64,000 nucleotides of DNA, from the NCBI GenBank assembly GCA_017550525.1, contig JAFZOU010000039.1, forward strand, positions 27,311 to 91,310. The letters run 5' to 3'. This document shows positions 8,514-16,276 of this stretch, one piece after another. Position 1 is the stretch's first letter, and every line of letters starts with the position of its first letter. Source of the DNA: Bacteroidales bacterium. GTDB taxonomy: Bacteria; Bacteroidota; Bacteroidia; Bacteroidales; UBA932. Position numbers and translations under genes: made by a program. A model generated the notes under the pieces. It did no database searches and was not told where the DNA came from. It saw only the letters and a list, made by a program, of their open reading frames with translations.

Positions 8514-8915
8514 ATGGAAGAGAACACAAAGACTCGCTATTCCGACGAAGAGCTTGAGGAATTCCGCACCATCATCAACGAGATGCTGGAAAAAGCCCGC
8601 GCAGAGTACGCTACCCTCAGGGAAATCGTCACTCACGCCGGCGGTAACGATATCCTTGACACCGCTCCCACATTCAAGACTGTGGAAGACGACGGCGCAT
8701 TCCAGCTTTCAAAGGAAGAGGCCGGCGCACTTGCACAGCGTCAGTACAAGTTCATCCAGAACCTTGAGGCTGCTCTTGTACGCATTGAGAACAAGACCTA
8801 CGGCATCTGCCGCGTAACAGGTAAGCTCATCCCCAAGGAGCGCCTGCGTCTGGTTCCCCACGCTACAACAACAGTAGAAGGTAAGGCAATACTTGAAAAG
8901 ACCGGCAGGAAGTAA
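8514..8915 (+). CDS. TraR/DksA family protein with a degenerate zinc finger
   Basis: The protein has 133 residues: an N-terminal helical region (EELEEFRTIINEMLEKAR) and a C-terminal segment YGICRVTGKLIPKERL in the place of the DksA zinc finger. Only one cysteine of the four-Cys finger remains, as is common in the Bacteroidota members. DksA-like proteins bind the RNA polymerase secondary channel; whether this one answers to ppGpp is unknown. It follows ileS by 4 bases and its stop shares a base with the lspA start (TAATG), so the three genes form one transcription unit. Confidence 0.88.
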   Translation: MEENTKTRYSDEELEEFRTIINEMLEKARAEYATLREIVTHAGGNDILDTAPTFKTVEDDGAFQLSKEEAGALAQRQYKFIQNLEAALVRIENKTYGICRVTGKLIPKERLRLVPHATTTVEGKAILEKTGRK

Positions 8916-9508
8916 TGAGGAATAAAGGAACATTCCTCGTCTTTCTTGGCGTCCTCCTTGTGGTCATAGACCAGGTCATCAAAGTCCTGGTCAAGACCAA
9001 CATGACCCTTGGGGAAAGCATTCCCGTGCTGGGCAACTGGTTCCAGCTGGTGTTTGTGGAGAACAAGGGTATGGCCTTTGGCATGGCCTTCGGCGGAGTG
9101 ATAGGGAAGTATATCCTTACAATCTTCCGCATTGTGCTGTTTGGGGCGCTATGCTGGTGGATTTCAAAGCTCCTGAAGCGCACTCCGAAGGTGCCCATGG
9201 GAGTCCTTGTAGGGCTCACGCTCATTACGGCCGGTGCGTTTGGCAACATTGTAGATTGCCTTTGCTATGGCCTCATCTTCAGTGAGTCCACGTACACCGC
9301 AGTAGCTACTCTTGGTTCATACGCTCCTTTTATGCAGGGCAAGGTTGTGGATATGTTCTATTTCCCGCTCTGGACATGGCCAGACTGGGTTCCCGGCCTT
9401 GGCGGGCACATCTTTTTCGAGCCCGTTTTCAACTTCGCCGACAGCTGCGTAACCTGCGGAGCAATATATTTGATACTATTTCACTGGAAGTTTTTTGCAA
9501 AGGAATAA
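8915..9508 (+). CDS. lspA: Lipoprotein signal peptidase (signal peptidase II)
   Basis: LspA cleaves prolipoprotein signal peptides before the lipidated cysteine in the inner membrane. The protein has 197 residues and four hydrophobic segments. The two catalytic aspartates are visible in GAFGNIVDCL and FNFADSCVT, and the conserved Asn of VENKGMAFG is present. At 197 residues it is longer than the E. coli enzyme (about 164), as is usual in Bacteroidota. It is the last gene of the ileS unit. The many lipoproteins in this window are its expected substrates. Confidence 0.95.
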   Translation: MRNKGTFLVFLGVLLVVIDQVIKVLVKTNMTLGESIPVLGNWFQLVFVENKGMAFGMAFGGVIGKYILTIFRIVLFGALCWWISKLLKRTPKVPMGVLVGLTLITAGAFGNIVDCLCYGLIFSESTYTAVATLGSYAPFMQGKVVDMFYFPLWTWPDWVPGLGGHIFFEPVFNFADSCVTCGAIYLILFHWKFFAKE

Positions 9509-9516
9509 TTTTTTCC

Positions 9517-9524
9517 TATCTTTG
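9517..9524 (+). promoter_or_regulatory. Promoter -7 box for tRNA-Ser(TGA)
   Basis: TATCTTTG ends 11 bases before the first base of the tRNA. Confidence 0.75.
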
Positions 9525-9535
9525 CACTCCCGTTT

Positions 9536-9620
9536 GGAGGAATGGCCGAGTGGTCGATGGCGGCAGTCTTGAAAACTGTTGTACAGCAATGTACCGGGGG
9601 TTCGAATCCCTCTTCCTCCG
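9536..9620 (+). tRNA. tRNA-Ser(TGA)
   Basis: The 7-bp acceptor stem GGAGGAA/TTCCTCC closes the molecule, with discriminator G at 9620. The anticodon loop is CTTGAAA, giving anticodon TGA for UCN codons. A long variable arm (GTTGTACAGCAATGTAC) is typical of class II serine tRNAs, and the T loop is TTCGAAT. CCA is not encoded. Confidence 0.97.
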
Positions 9621-9623
9621 CTC

Positions 9624-9651
9624 AGAAGCAACGCAATAATGCGTTGCTTCT
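9624..9651 (+). terminator. Rho-independent terminator after tRNA-Ser
   Basis: The stem AGAAGCAACGCA with TGCGTTGCTTCT has a 4-base loop and is followed by a short T-rich tract. Confidence 0.75.
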
Positions 9652-9663
9652 TCGTTTCGGAAT

Positions 9664-9808
9664 AGGGATTCGATTATCGGGCTCACGTTACCCTCACCCC
9701 AAACCCCTCTCCTCGGGAGAGGGGCTCGGCGTCAGAAGACGCCGTTCGTCGCTTCGCTCCTCATTTTCCCGCCGCAGGCGGGAGGGATGCCGCGAAGCGG
9801 AATCCCTG
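9664..9808. repeat. Multi-hairpin palindromic cluster between tRNA-Ser and the RhuM/Fic gene
   Basis: Short outer arms AGGGATTC and GAATCCCT enclose at least four hairpins: the C/G-rich stem CCCCTCTCC/GGGAGAGGGG, GGCGTC/GACGCC, CCCGCC/GGCGGG and CCGC/GCGG. The architecture recalls the cloverleaf elements, but the core sequence is different. It runs almost to the stop codon of the downstream minus-strand gene. Confidence 0.7.
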
Positions 9809-9821
9809 AGGAAGAGGGAAA

Positions 9822-10823
9822 TTAATTCTTCCTGTTAATCAGGCTCACGACGACCTTGACCATTGTATCCATCTCCTCCGTGTGACTCTCGGCAATCATC
9901 AGTGTAAGCGCAACAAGCGATGCATCGGAAATACGCTTTGTACCATCGGGCCGATATAGGATGCCATTGTTTTGCATGAACCACAGGAACAGCGTGGCCG
10001 CAATGCGTTTGTTACCATCAACGAAAGAGTGATTCTTTACCACCAGGTAGAGCAGCATGGCGGCCTTTTCTTCGATGCTGGGGTAAAGGTCCTTACCGTC
10101 CCATGTCTGATAAATCTGGCCGATGCTACTGTGGAACGAGGCGTCTTTCTCCACGCCGAACAGGTCACTGCCGCCGAATTTATTCTTGAGGCTCTTTATG
10201 GCCTCCATTGCGTTCTCATAGGTGGCATGGAAGCGTTCGGGAGCCGTTGTGTCGGCTATCTTGAGGCTCTGATAGTCGTAAGCATCCAGAGTGTCAAGGG
10301 CGTATGTGTAGTCCCGGATGACGTCGAAGAGATCTGTCACCTGATCGGAAGACAGTAACAACTCTTTGTTGAAGACATTCTCCAGCAGGCCCATAGCCCG
10401 CTTCAGGTCCTCATACTTTTGCTCGGAAACCACGTTGCGGTTAACCACATAGCCATGTCGCATATATTCCCTTAAAATAGAAGTGGACCAAATCCTAAAT
10501 TTGGTGGCTTGAACGGAATTAATCTTGTATCCGACAGAGATGATTGCATCTAGGTTGTAGTATAGAACTTTGTCTTCAGAAAGGCCTCTGGCACCACTCT
10601 GCACGGTAGTCAAAATTTCTTTGACAACCGCAGCGCGGTCCAGCTCACCACTGGCAAAGATTTTTCCCATGTGGTAAGAAACGTTCTGTTTTGTACACGC
10701 AAATAGTGCTGCAATCGCCTTCTGTGTGGCCCAAATGGTTTCGTGCTGAGAATCCACCAAGGCTTCCATTCTGACCAGTCCGTCCTCGGACTGATAGATG
10801 ACTATGTCATTTCTTTCTTCCAT
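9822..10823 (-). CDS. RhuM family protein with a C-terminal Fic/Doc domain
   Basis: The protein has 333 residues. The N-terminal two thirds match the RhuM (virulence protein) family: an IVIYQSEDG start, the helix-turn-helix-like ATQKAIAALFACTKQNVSYHM, and KINSVQATKFRIWS. The C-terminus carries a Fic/Doc active-site motif NHSFVDGNKRIAATLF with its catalytic His at 265. Fic proteins modify targets with AMP or phosphate; the target here is unknown. The start at 10823 is preferred over 10859 because a TACCTTTG box lies just upstream of it. There is no obvious partner antitoxin next to it. Such genes are scattered accessory genes in gut bacteria. Confidence 0.88.
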   Translation of the reverse strand: MEERNDIVIYQSEDGLVRMEALVDSQHETIWATQKAIAALFACTKQNVSYHMGKIFASGELDRAAVVKEILTTVQSGARGLSEDKVLYYNLDAIISVGYKINSVQATKFRIWSTSILREYMRHGYVVNRNVVSEQKYEDLKRAMGLLENVFNKELLLSSDQVTDLFDVIRDYTYALDTLDAYDYQSLKIADTTAPERFHATYENAMEAIKSLKNKFGGSDLFGVEKDASFHSSIGQIYQTWDGKDLYPSIEEKAAMLLYLVVKNHSFVDGNKRIAATLFLWFMQNNGILYRPDGTKRISDASLVALTLMIAESHTEEMDTMVKVVVSLINRKN

Positions 10824-10828
10824 AATCG

Positions 10829-10836
10829 CAAAGGTA
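10829..10836 (-). promoter_or_regulatory. Promoter -7 box for the RhuM/Fic gene
   Basis: TACCTTTG on the minus strand, 5 bases from the ATG at 10823. This implies an almost leaderless transcript. Confidence 0.65.
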
Positions 10837-10879
10837 TGGCTCATTCTTTTCTTATGCAAATCTTTGCAAGGTTATGCAC

Positions 10880-11599
10880 TCAATACCTCACCGAAATGCC
10901 TATTTGCATAGAATTATACATCGGCACCTGTCCCGAGTTCTTTCCGATTACCGGATTATACCCCACGCTCACGCCAATATCCTGATACCATACTCCAGCC
11001 TTGAAACCCAAGCGGAAACCATTATTGGTGTTCAAATTATCCTGCCGCTTGATTCCGGAAATGCCTTGGATGGAATACTCATTCCTTAAACTGGTTGTTC
11101 CGAAGGCGGGGATGACGAAAGCGCCTGCCTTCCAGTCACCAAATTCCCGGATATAGCCAATCTGCAGACCAACGTGGTTATCCGAATAGATGGACTTGGC
11201 ATTATCCCACATGGCGGGAGTAGAAACAATACTGCCGTCATCCCCGAAGGAGTATCCCTTTTGAAGGCGGTTCACATTCACGCCCCCGAGAAGGCCTGCT
11301 GAAAACACATTCCCATCCCTCCAAGGCCGATACCTCAGGGCGATAATGGACAAATCGCCATACCATCCTGAAGGCTTCAGATGTCCGGGAACGCCTATCA
11401 GGTAATTGAATCCACCGGAAATCTCATCAAAGGTCACTATAGACCAGGTGGGTTTGAGATCCCGCTTGGTAATCCCAAAAATTGGAACTTCAAAGTTCAA
11501 TTTCCTTCCCACTACCGTGGAGGTGGTATCCGGCGCCTGTGCAGAAACCTCTATTGCGATAAGGCCGGCTACAAGAATCAAAACAATTTTCTTTATCAT
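10880..11599 (-). CDS. Secreted protein of the ECF operon, probable outer-membrane beta-barrel
   Basis: The protein has 239 residues with an N-terminal signal peptide (MIKKIVLILVAGLIAIEVSAQ). The body is rich in alternating hydrophobic and aromatic strands and ends SMQIGISVRY. A terminal aromatic residue of this kind is typical of outer-membrane barrels that use the BAM complex. I do not recognise a named family. It is the last gene of the sigma-factor operon, 8 bases after the preceding gene, so it is likely made when that ECF sigma factor is active. Confidence 0.7.
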   Translation of the reverse strand: MIKKIVLILVAGLIAIEVSAQAPDTTSTVVGRKLNFEVPIFGITKRDLKPTWSIVTFDEISGGFNYLIGVPGHLKPSGWYGDLSIIALRYRPWRDGNVFSAGLLGGVNVNRLQKGYSFGDDGSIVSTPAMWDNAKSIYSDNHVGLQIGYIREFGDWKAGAFVIPAFGTTSLRNEYSIQGISGIKRQDNLNTNNGFRLGFKAGVWYQDIGVSVGYNPVIGKNSGQVPMYNSMQIGISVRY

Positions 11600-11607
11600 A
11601 TCGTAAA

Positions 11608-12051
11608 CTATTGTTTGTCAAACATATTTCTTAAATCTTCCAACGTAGCAGCCCCTTCCAGATAAAGGAGCGTAACCTTCCACTCATCCCCAACCTTCCG
11701 GGCCTGGTAGCAGAGGTAACGGTTCATCTTACCGCTTGATGCCGGCTGCACAAGCGCATAGGTCAGAAGATCACCGACCTTCTCCGTCTCCTTGACGTCA
11801 GCCTTTTCAGCATCGGCTTCTACCAAAACAGCAACCTGCCGGGTCAATGCTTCATCAACCTGGAAACTGACGCCCCGGTAAAAATCCAGCTTATAAGCCG
11901 CCATACTGCTGCCGCGGACCTCCGTTACCACCATCTGTTTGCCGGGGACCACCTTTCCCTGGAACACCGGATAACAACTGAGATCCCGCTGGGCCGATGC
12001 CGAAACCGCCAGCAGTAGGAGAGCCATCAGGGTAACAACTATCTTTTTCAT
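11608..12051 (-). CDS. Small secreted protein of the ECF operon (possibly DUF6108-like)
   Basis: The protein has 147 residues with a clear signal peptide ending ASAQ at about residue 21. The mature part is soluble and has two cysteines. It has no motif I can assign; the size, the position behind an ECF sigma operon and the ending recall DUF6108 of Bacteroides, but this is weak recollection. It overlaps the anti-sigma-like gene upstream by 4 bases (ATGA), so the two are translationally coupled. Confidence 0.7.
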   Translation of the reverse strand: MKKIVVTLMALLLLAVSASAQRDLSCYPVFQGKVVPGKQMVVTEVRGSSMAAYKLDFYRGVSFQVDEALTRQVAVLVEADAEKADVKETEKVGDLLTYALVQPASSGKMNRYLCYQARKVGDEWKVTLLYLEGAATLEDLRNMFDKQ

Positions 12052-12470
12052 CGTTTAAACATTTCAATAAGGTTTGCTTCCGCAGGAGTTTCCCCGCCAA
12101 AGAAATCGGCCAGGGAGGCATCCACCGTTGCCATAATCATCTCCCTGTCAGAAGATTCTTCTCCGTAGGCATATCGCACCCACTCATCGGGAGAGGGTGC
12201 ACTATCCTGCTTACCAAGGTTAAGGCCGATGGCTACAACCGCAACAATACTGGCAGCAACTGCCGCAAAGGAATACATCCAAACTTTCCTGGTCTCCCGC
12301 GCTTTCTTTTCCCTGCCGATGGACAGATACCCAAGTACGCCGCGGATTTCCTCAAAGTCAGGATTATCCGTCGTGGCAGCATACAGGGCAAGTGCCCGCT
12401 CCTCATCAGGAGTGGTCTCAGCGTCCCAGTAGCGCTGCATAAGGGCTTTATATGTCTCTTTCTCTGTCAT
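12048..12470 (-). CDS. Probable anti-sigma factor, single-pass membrane protein
   Basis: The protein has 140 residues: an acidic cytoplasmic N-terminal half of about 60 residues, one membrane segment (about 65-85, MYSFAAVAASIVAVVAIGL) and a short periplasmic tail. This layout, and a 23-base overlap with the end of the ECF sigma gene, is that of anti-sigma factors that hold the sigma at the membrane. Sequence motifs such as the ZAS zinc site (HxxxCxxC) are absent. The function is inferred from position and topology. Confidence 0.7.
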   Translation of the reverse strand: MTEKETYKALMQRYWDAETTPDEERALALYAATTDNPDFEEIRGVLGYLSIGREKKARETRKVWMYSFAAVAASIVAVVAIGLNLGKQDSAPSPDEWVRYAYGEESSDREMIMATVDASLADFFGGETPAEANLIEMFKR

Positions 12471-12933
12471 CTTTCAAAGCATCTCTAAGTGTTTTTCGGG
12501 CGCGGGAGAGTTGCATCCTCACTGCGGCTGGTTCCATCCCAAGCTCTTTAGCTATATCTTCCAACGTTCGCCCTCCATATTCTTTCTCCTCAAGTATATA
12601 TCGTTGGGTCTGCGTTAATTCTGTTTGTATTTTCCGGTGTAATTGGTCATAAGCAAATTCTTTCTCTTCCCGGTCCGGAGGGTCATCGGCCAAATCAGTT
12701 TCCAGGGGCAAAGATCTCTTTCGTCGACGCTCATTCAAGCTGGCATTCCGAACCGCTCTGGCGAGCAGCGCATCAGCCTCTTTCTCAGACTGCAATGGAT
12801 ACTGACGCTGCCAGAGCCTCACGAAACTGTCCTGGAGGATATCCTCTGCGTCTGCCGCATCCGGCAGCATTCTACCGGAAACTACCTTCAGCTTCTGCCG
12901 AAGCCGTATGAAAGCATCAGTCAAATAATCCAT
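12448..12933 (-). CDS. ECF RNA polymerase sigma factor
   Basis: The protein has 161 residues. Region 2 reads ADAEDILQDSFVRLWQR near residues 25-42, and region 4 contains the helix-turn-helix LEDIAKELGMEPAAVRMQLS. An open frame continues 56 codons upstream, but that part is basic, low-complexity and not sigma-like. The ATG at 12933 gives MDYLTDAFIRLRQKL, the normal ECF start. It heads a four-gene operon with an anti-sigma-like protein and two exported proteins, suggesting an envelope-stress or surface-remodelling regulon. No TAnnTTTG box precedes it, which would fit autoregulation from a non-housekeeping promoter. Confidence 0.92.
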   Translation of the reverse strand: MDYLTDAFIRLRQKLKVVSGRMLPDAADAEDILQDSFVRLWQRQYPLQSEKEADALLARAVRNASLNERRRKRSLPLETDLADDPPDREEKEFAYDQLHRKIQTELTQTQRYILEEKEYGGRTLEDIAKELGMEPAAVRMQLSRARKTLRDALKDDRERDI

Positions 12934-13097
12934 CGCTGCCCTAAATGAGCATTTATTGTGCCGCTCTATTATAATAACACGCCAAGGTTGAAAACGTAAC
13001 AATAAAAAGTGTCGATGCATTAAAAACAGACGTGGCTGCACCCGAAGGAGACGCAAGCGCAACGCAGCCAAATCCCGGAGGAGGAATGTCTTTTCCA

Positions 13098-13213
13098 TCA
13101 AGCACGTTTTAATGCCGAAAACGTGCTCATCATAGCAGTTTTGCCATAGATGAGCACACTATTATGCCCTTTCCGTGCTCATCTTTGCTCTATGGCCGTA
13201 GATGATCATTGTA
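13098..13213. repeat. Compound palindrome with repeated GTGCTCATC stems
   Basis: GCACGTTTT pairs with AAAACGTGC, and GTGCTCATC pairs with GATGAGCAC. A further GTGCTCATC and a degenerate TAGATGATCAT follow. It runs directly into the family D element through TGTAATGCCGATG, a segment also found before the family D copy at 56007. Confidence 0.65.
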
Positions 13214-13221
13214 ATGCCGAT

Positions 13222-13333
13222 GTGGTGGGGCTTAAATGGCTGAAACACAGCGTGTTATAAAGGTTTCTACCAGAACTGGTTCTGGTAGAAGATTGTGTAA
13301 GCGCCTGTGAATCAGTGAACTAACCTCCACCGC
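13222..13333. repeat. 112-bp palindrome (family D), copy 1
   Basis: Termini GTGGTGGGG and CCTCCACCGC and a central stem TTTCTACCAGAA/TTCTGGTAGAA match the copies at 59331 and 60789, and the length is identical. It lies 42 bases from the 3' end of the minus-strand HTH gene. Confidence 0.85.
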
Positions 13334-13375
13334 CAGAGGAGAACTCTTGGTGGTGGAAGGAGCGATAGAGGGTAT

Positions 13376-13666
13376 CTAGTTTTTTGAGAAGTAGGACATC
13401 AGGGCCTTCTGGTAGTCCTGAAGGGCAGTGGAGCCTTTGGGCGTGATGCGGCAGACGGTGTGGGAGCCGCGGCCGGCACCGCTTGTGGAAACCTTTATGT
13501 AGCCGGCATCCTGAAGGTTTGTGAGTTGGACAGACAAGTTCCCGGACGTAGCCTTCGTGAGCCCCTTGAGGTATACGAAGTCCGCGTCATCCAAAGAGTC
13601 CAGAGCTGCCATTATCTTGAGCCTGAGCTCGTTGTGGAGTATGGGATTAAGGTCTTTAAACTCCAT
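13376..13666 (-). CDS. Winged-helix transcriptional regulator (MarR/ArsR-like)
   Basis: The protein has 96 residues. A winged-helix fold is visible: LHNELRLKIMAALDSLDDADFVYLKGLT, a recognition helix SGNLSVQLTNLQDAGYI and a wing region VSTSGAGRGSHTVCRITPKG. This resembles the short HTH_34-type regulators found in many bacteria. The ATG at 13666 is used; an upstream TTG would add five residues. It overlaps the end of the upstream membrane-protein gene by 11 bases, and this regulator-membrane-protein pairing suggests that it controls its own operon. Confidence 0.85.
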   Translation of the reverse strand: MEFKDLNPILHNELRLKIMAALDSLDDADFVYLKGLTKATSGNLSVQLTNLQDAGYIKVSTSGAGRGSHTVCRITPKGSTALQDYQKALMSYFSKN

Positions 13667-14243
13667 TTGCCTGTTTTTCAAACATATGCCCCGGAATAAT
13701 CAGGGCCGATACAGCCGATACAGCTACGCAAAGCTCCTGCCATACCCAGAGGTCTCCCTGAAGGAGGAAGGCACCGATGCCGATGGTGGCGGCAACGAGA
13801 CCGCCAATAATCATTGGCCTGAAGCGAAGCTCTTCACCGGTAATGAGCGCGCCAATACCCACCAGAAGGCAGATGAGGGGATTTTCGGCAATTTCATAAA
13901 TATCGGCAAAACCAAAGACGAAGCCTCCTATGCCGATTGCGCAGGCCGCAAAGATCCAGTAATCCAGCACCAGCCGGGATTTTCTGGTACGCATATGGGC
14001 TTTGTCGTGTTCCTTGCGAAGGATGATTATCATCCAGGGTATGCCGATAGCGGGGGCGCCTGTCCACAACCATCCGGCCCACTTCTGGTCAAACAGCAGG
14101 ATCAGTATGAATGCCGCCAGGTAAAAGATGGCGGTGAGCCATCCCCAAAGCGGGAAAAGACGCGCTCCGGTTGGAACGCTGTCCATTTCTACTTTGCCCC
14201 TGGTACGGGCAATGACTTCAAGTGCGTCAAAGTTTTCTTCCAT
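13656..14243 (-). CDS. Multi-pass membrane protein cotranscribed with an HTH regulator
   Basis: The protein has 195 residues with about six hydrophobic segments (for example LWGWLTAIFYLAAFILILLF and a C-terminal ELCVAVSAVSALIIP). A charged cytoplasmic loop RKEHDKAHMRTRKSR lies in the middle. No named family is recognised. The promoter box TATCTTTG at 14252 is close to the start, and the downstream gene is a small winged-helix regulator. Such pairs in Bacteroides have no assigned function. Confidence 0.8.
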   Translation of the reverse strand: MEENFDALEVIARTRGKVEMDSVPTGARLFPLWGWLTAIFYLAAFILILLFDQKWAGWLWTGAPAIGIPWMIIILRKEHDKAHMRTRKSRLVLDYWIFAACAIGIGGFVFGFADIYEIAENPLICLLVGIGALITGEELRFRPMIIGGLVAATIGIGAFLLQGDLWVWQELCVAVSAVSALIIPGHMFEKQANGV

Positions 14244-14251
14244 AACAGGGG

Positions 14252-14259
14252 CAAAGATA
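14252..14259 (-). promoter_or_regulatory. Promoter -7 box for the membrane-protein/HTH operon
   Basis: TATCTTTG on the minus strand, 8 bases upstream of the ATG at 14243. Confidence 0.72.
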
Positions 14260-14270
14260 GTGAATTTGAA

Positions 14271-16196
14271 TTAATTGTGATTCACATATATTTCACTTTT
14301 CTTTCTGTTGTCATACTTCAGTCGGAAGATAATCTGGGTGCCGTAGGAAGTCCCGCCGCCCGGATTGCTCTTGGTGCGTTGAAGCTTTGGATGATCGTCC
14401 TTGCCGCCGTGGCCAGAGAAGGAGAATCCGTCGTAATCGTAGGCCAGTTCTACATAGGCCCAGTTCCAGTAGGCGTCTTCAGGATCCGTAATCACGCCCA
14501 CTTCCATGCCCATGCCATAATTGCACACGCCGTTTTCTCCGCCACTGGTCCAGGGTTCAAAAGCGCCGTTACTGTGCCTATAGGTAATCTGGAAGGAGGT
14601 GGGCTTATGATGAACCACCTTTACGGGGATGGTGAACTTCACGTTGTGGTCGGTCACGCTGCGGAAGATAAGGTCAAACTCTCCTTCCGGGATACCCTTC
14701 TTGAAGTTGACATATTTGCCGTAAGGATTGTAATCCAACTTATTATAGTTCTCCGTAGCGGGGTCAATCTCTATGCCGTAACCGGTGAAAGAAGAGCCCT
14801 CGGGCTTCCAATCTTCTACCGTAAGCCAGATGGAGTCGCTGCTCCATTCGTAGGCGGGATCATTCTCTACCAGGATAAAATCGGCGGAACTGTTTTCCAT
14901 CGAAAGAGAGAATGAAGAGTATCCGGGGCCGTTGTAGAGGGTAATGTAATAAGTCATATCCGTTCCTGCGTAGCCGAAGGTCAGTTTCACCTGCTCATTC
15001 TCGGCCGATTTGGTGGCGGTGAGCTTCTGGCTGGAGGCATCCCAGCTGAACCACTCTCCGGAAGAGCCATTGCGGGTTTGGCTTTGGAGAGTGACTTTGC
15101 TCCAGTCGAAGGAGGCACCTGCAGTCCAGCTTGCCGTCAGGGTAATTGACTGGCCGGGGGCGACCCAGTTACTGGGATAATCCAGACTGAAATAATCCAG
15201 CTCTGCCACCAGTTCTTCAAGCGTTGCATTGATGCATATGGTGTATTCGTCTCCAGGGAGATTGGTCTCAGTTTCCTGGTCCCAGATCTGGTTTTCAAAT
15301 TCGAAGACAGCCAGATACTGATACTGACCGCTGTAGGCCTTGGTGCCGCTCTTCTCCTTCAGATAGAACTGGCTGCTGCCGTCCAGTTTCACGTTACCGC
15401 CCTGGCCCATATGGCAGTCAATCATATTGTCCTGCCCAAGCCTCATCGTCCCCAGCTTAGCACCTGCCCAAGGGTACTTGGTGTAGAACTCCTGGTTGAT
15501 GGTGGTGAGCTTGTTGGCTACTTCCAGGGGAATTTCCCCGGAGAGCCAGCCCTGAGTCATCTGATCTTTATCCTCATCCATACATTCCACGTGGATGCAC
15601 TGCTTTGTTCCGTCCATCCAGCTGGAGCCAACGTACCAGTTGGAGTATTGCTGGGGGAAATCATAGACATGAACCTCACCGCCCTTCTTTTGAATGGAAT
15701 AGGTATTGTCCTTCAGTTTCTCCGCCTGCTCTATGACGTTTCCTCCGCCAGGCTCTTCTGCATCCAGAGGAAGGACCTGGGCAGTGGCGGTGGCTAGGTT
15801 CCCCTGTTGGTAAAGATCCTTTCCTTCAACCTTCTTGACAACACCCGTGACGGTTCCTCCGGTAAAGCTTTTTGCGTCGGTTGCGGTAAAGGTTACAGTA
15901 ACCTTTCCATCTGCGTCTGTTGTGGCGCTGGAAGGACTCACGCTGCCGCCGGTAGCCGAAAAGTTTATGGTTGCTGTATTGTTTTCAAAGTTAACCTCTC
16001 TTCCGCCAGGAAAAACGACCGAAAGGGTGAAGGTAAAGGTGGCCGTACCATCCTCGGCAATTTTCTTTGCAGTAGGAGAAACGGTGAGATTGTCTTCGGT
16101 CTCCTTGTTCGCATAAGTGTCCCCCTCAGGAGGCACGCATCCCGCAATCATTCCTGCCGCCAGGGCCAGGAGAGGTAGTAAATGTTTTAGTTTCAT
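14271..16196 (-). CDS. Surface lipoprotein with N-terminal Ig-like (Big_1-type) domain
   Basis: The protein has 641 residues. The lipobox MIAGC puts the lipidated cysteine at 20. Residues about 35-140 resemble a bacterial Ig-like domain of the invasin type (AEDGTATFTFTLSV..., DADGKVTVTFTATD). The rest is beta-rich, aromatic and acidic, with no enzyme motif. It is presumably exported to the cell surface. It is the third gene of a unit that begins with a 52-residue peptide gene and a fimbrillin-like lipoprotein. An 80-base AT-rich gap separates it from the gene before, so it could also have its own promoter. The function is unknown. Confidence 0.8.
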   Translation of the reverse strand: MKLKHLLPLLALAAGMIAGCVPPEGDTYANKETEDNLTVSPTAKKIAEDGTATFTFTLSVVFPGGREVNFENNTATINFSATGGSVSPSSATTDADGKVTVTFTATDAKSFTGGTVTGVVKKVEGKDLYQQGNLATATAQVLPLDAEEPGGGNVIEQAEKLKDNTYSIQKKGGEVHVYDFPQQYSNWYVGSSWMDGTKQCIHVECMDEDKDQMTQGWLSGEIPLEVANKLTTINQEFYTKYPWAGAKLGTMRLGQDNMIDCHMGQGGNVKLDGSSQFYLKEKSGTKAYSGQYQYLAVFEFENQIWDQETETNLPGDEYTICINATLEELVAELDYFSLDYPSNWVAPGQSITLTASWTAGASFDWSKVTLQSQTRNGSSGEWFSWDASSQKLTATKSAENEQVKLTFGYAGTDMTYYITLYNGPGYSSFSLSMENSSADFILVENDPAYEWSSDSIWLTVEDWKPEGSSFTGYGIEIDPATENYNKLDYNPYGKYVNFKKGIPEGEFDLIFRSVTDHNVKFTIPVKVVHHKPTSFQITYRHSNGAFEPWTSGGENGVCNYGMGMEVGVITDPEDAYWNWAYVELAYDYDGFSFSGHGGKDDHPKLQRTKSNPGGGTSYGTQIIFRLKYDNRKKSEIYVNHN

Positions 16197-16276
16197 AGGA
16201 TATGTGTTTTTAGTTTGTTCCGTAAACTTTTACAAAGTTAGAAAAGTTTATAAAATAAACAATAAGCACATATCTT

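Larger units (their letters stand above)
12934..13375. other. 442-base gap filled mainly with palindromes
   Basis: No gene was found here. The first about 165 bases (12934-13097) form the upstream region of the ECF sigma gene, with no recognisable housekeeping promoter. The rest holds a compound palindrome (13098-13213) and a 112-bp family D palindrome (13222-13333). A small GGTGG/CCACC hairpin then abuts the end of the HTH regulator gene. Confidence 0.6.

Noticed and set aside
9822-10823. A toxin-antitoxin pair around the Fic protein
   Set aside because: No small antitoxin gene is adjacent; the neighbours are a palindrome cluster and the end of an ECF operon on the same strand.
12934-13101. 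An N-terminal extension of 56 codons on the ECF sigma factor
   Set aside because: The extension is basic, low in complexity and unlike any sigma factor; the ATG at 12933 gives the standard start.
13521-14915. A 464-codon plus-strand frame over the HTH, membrane-protein and lipoprotein genes
   Set aside because: It crosses three real minus-strand genes with family features and a promoter box, and its own translation has no structure.
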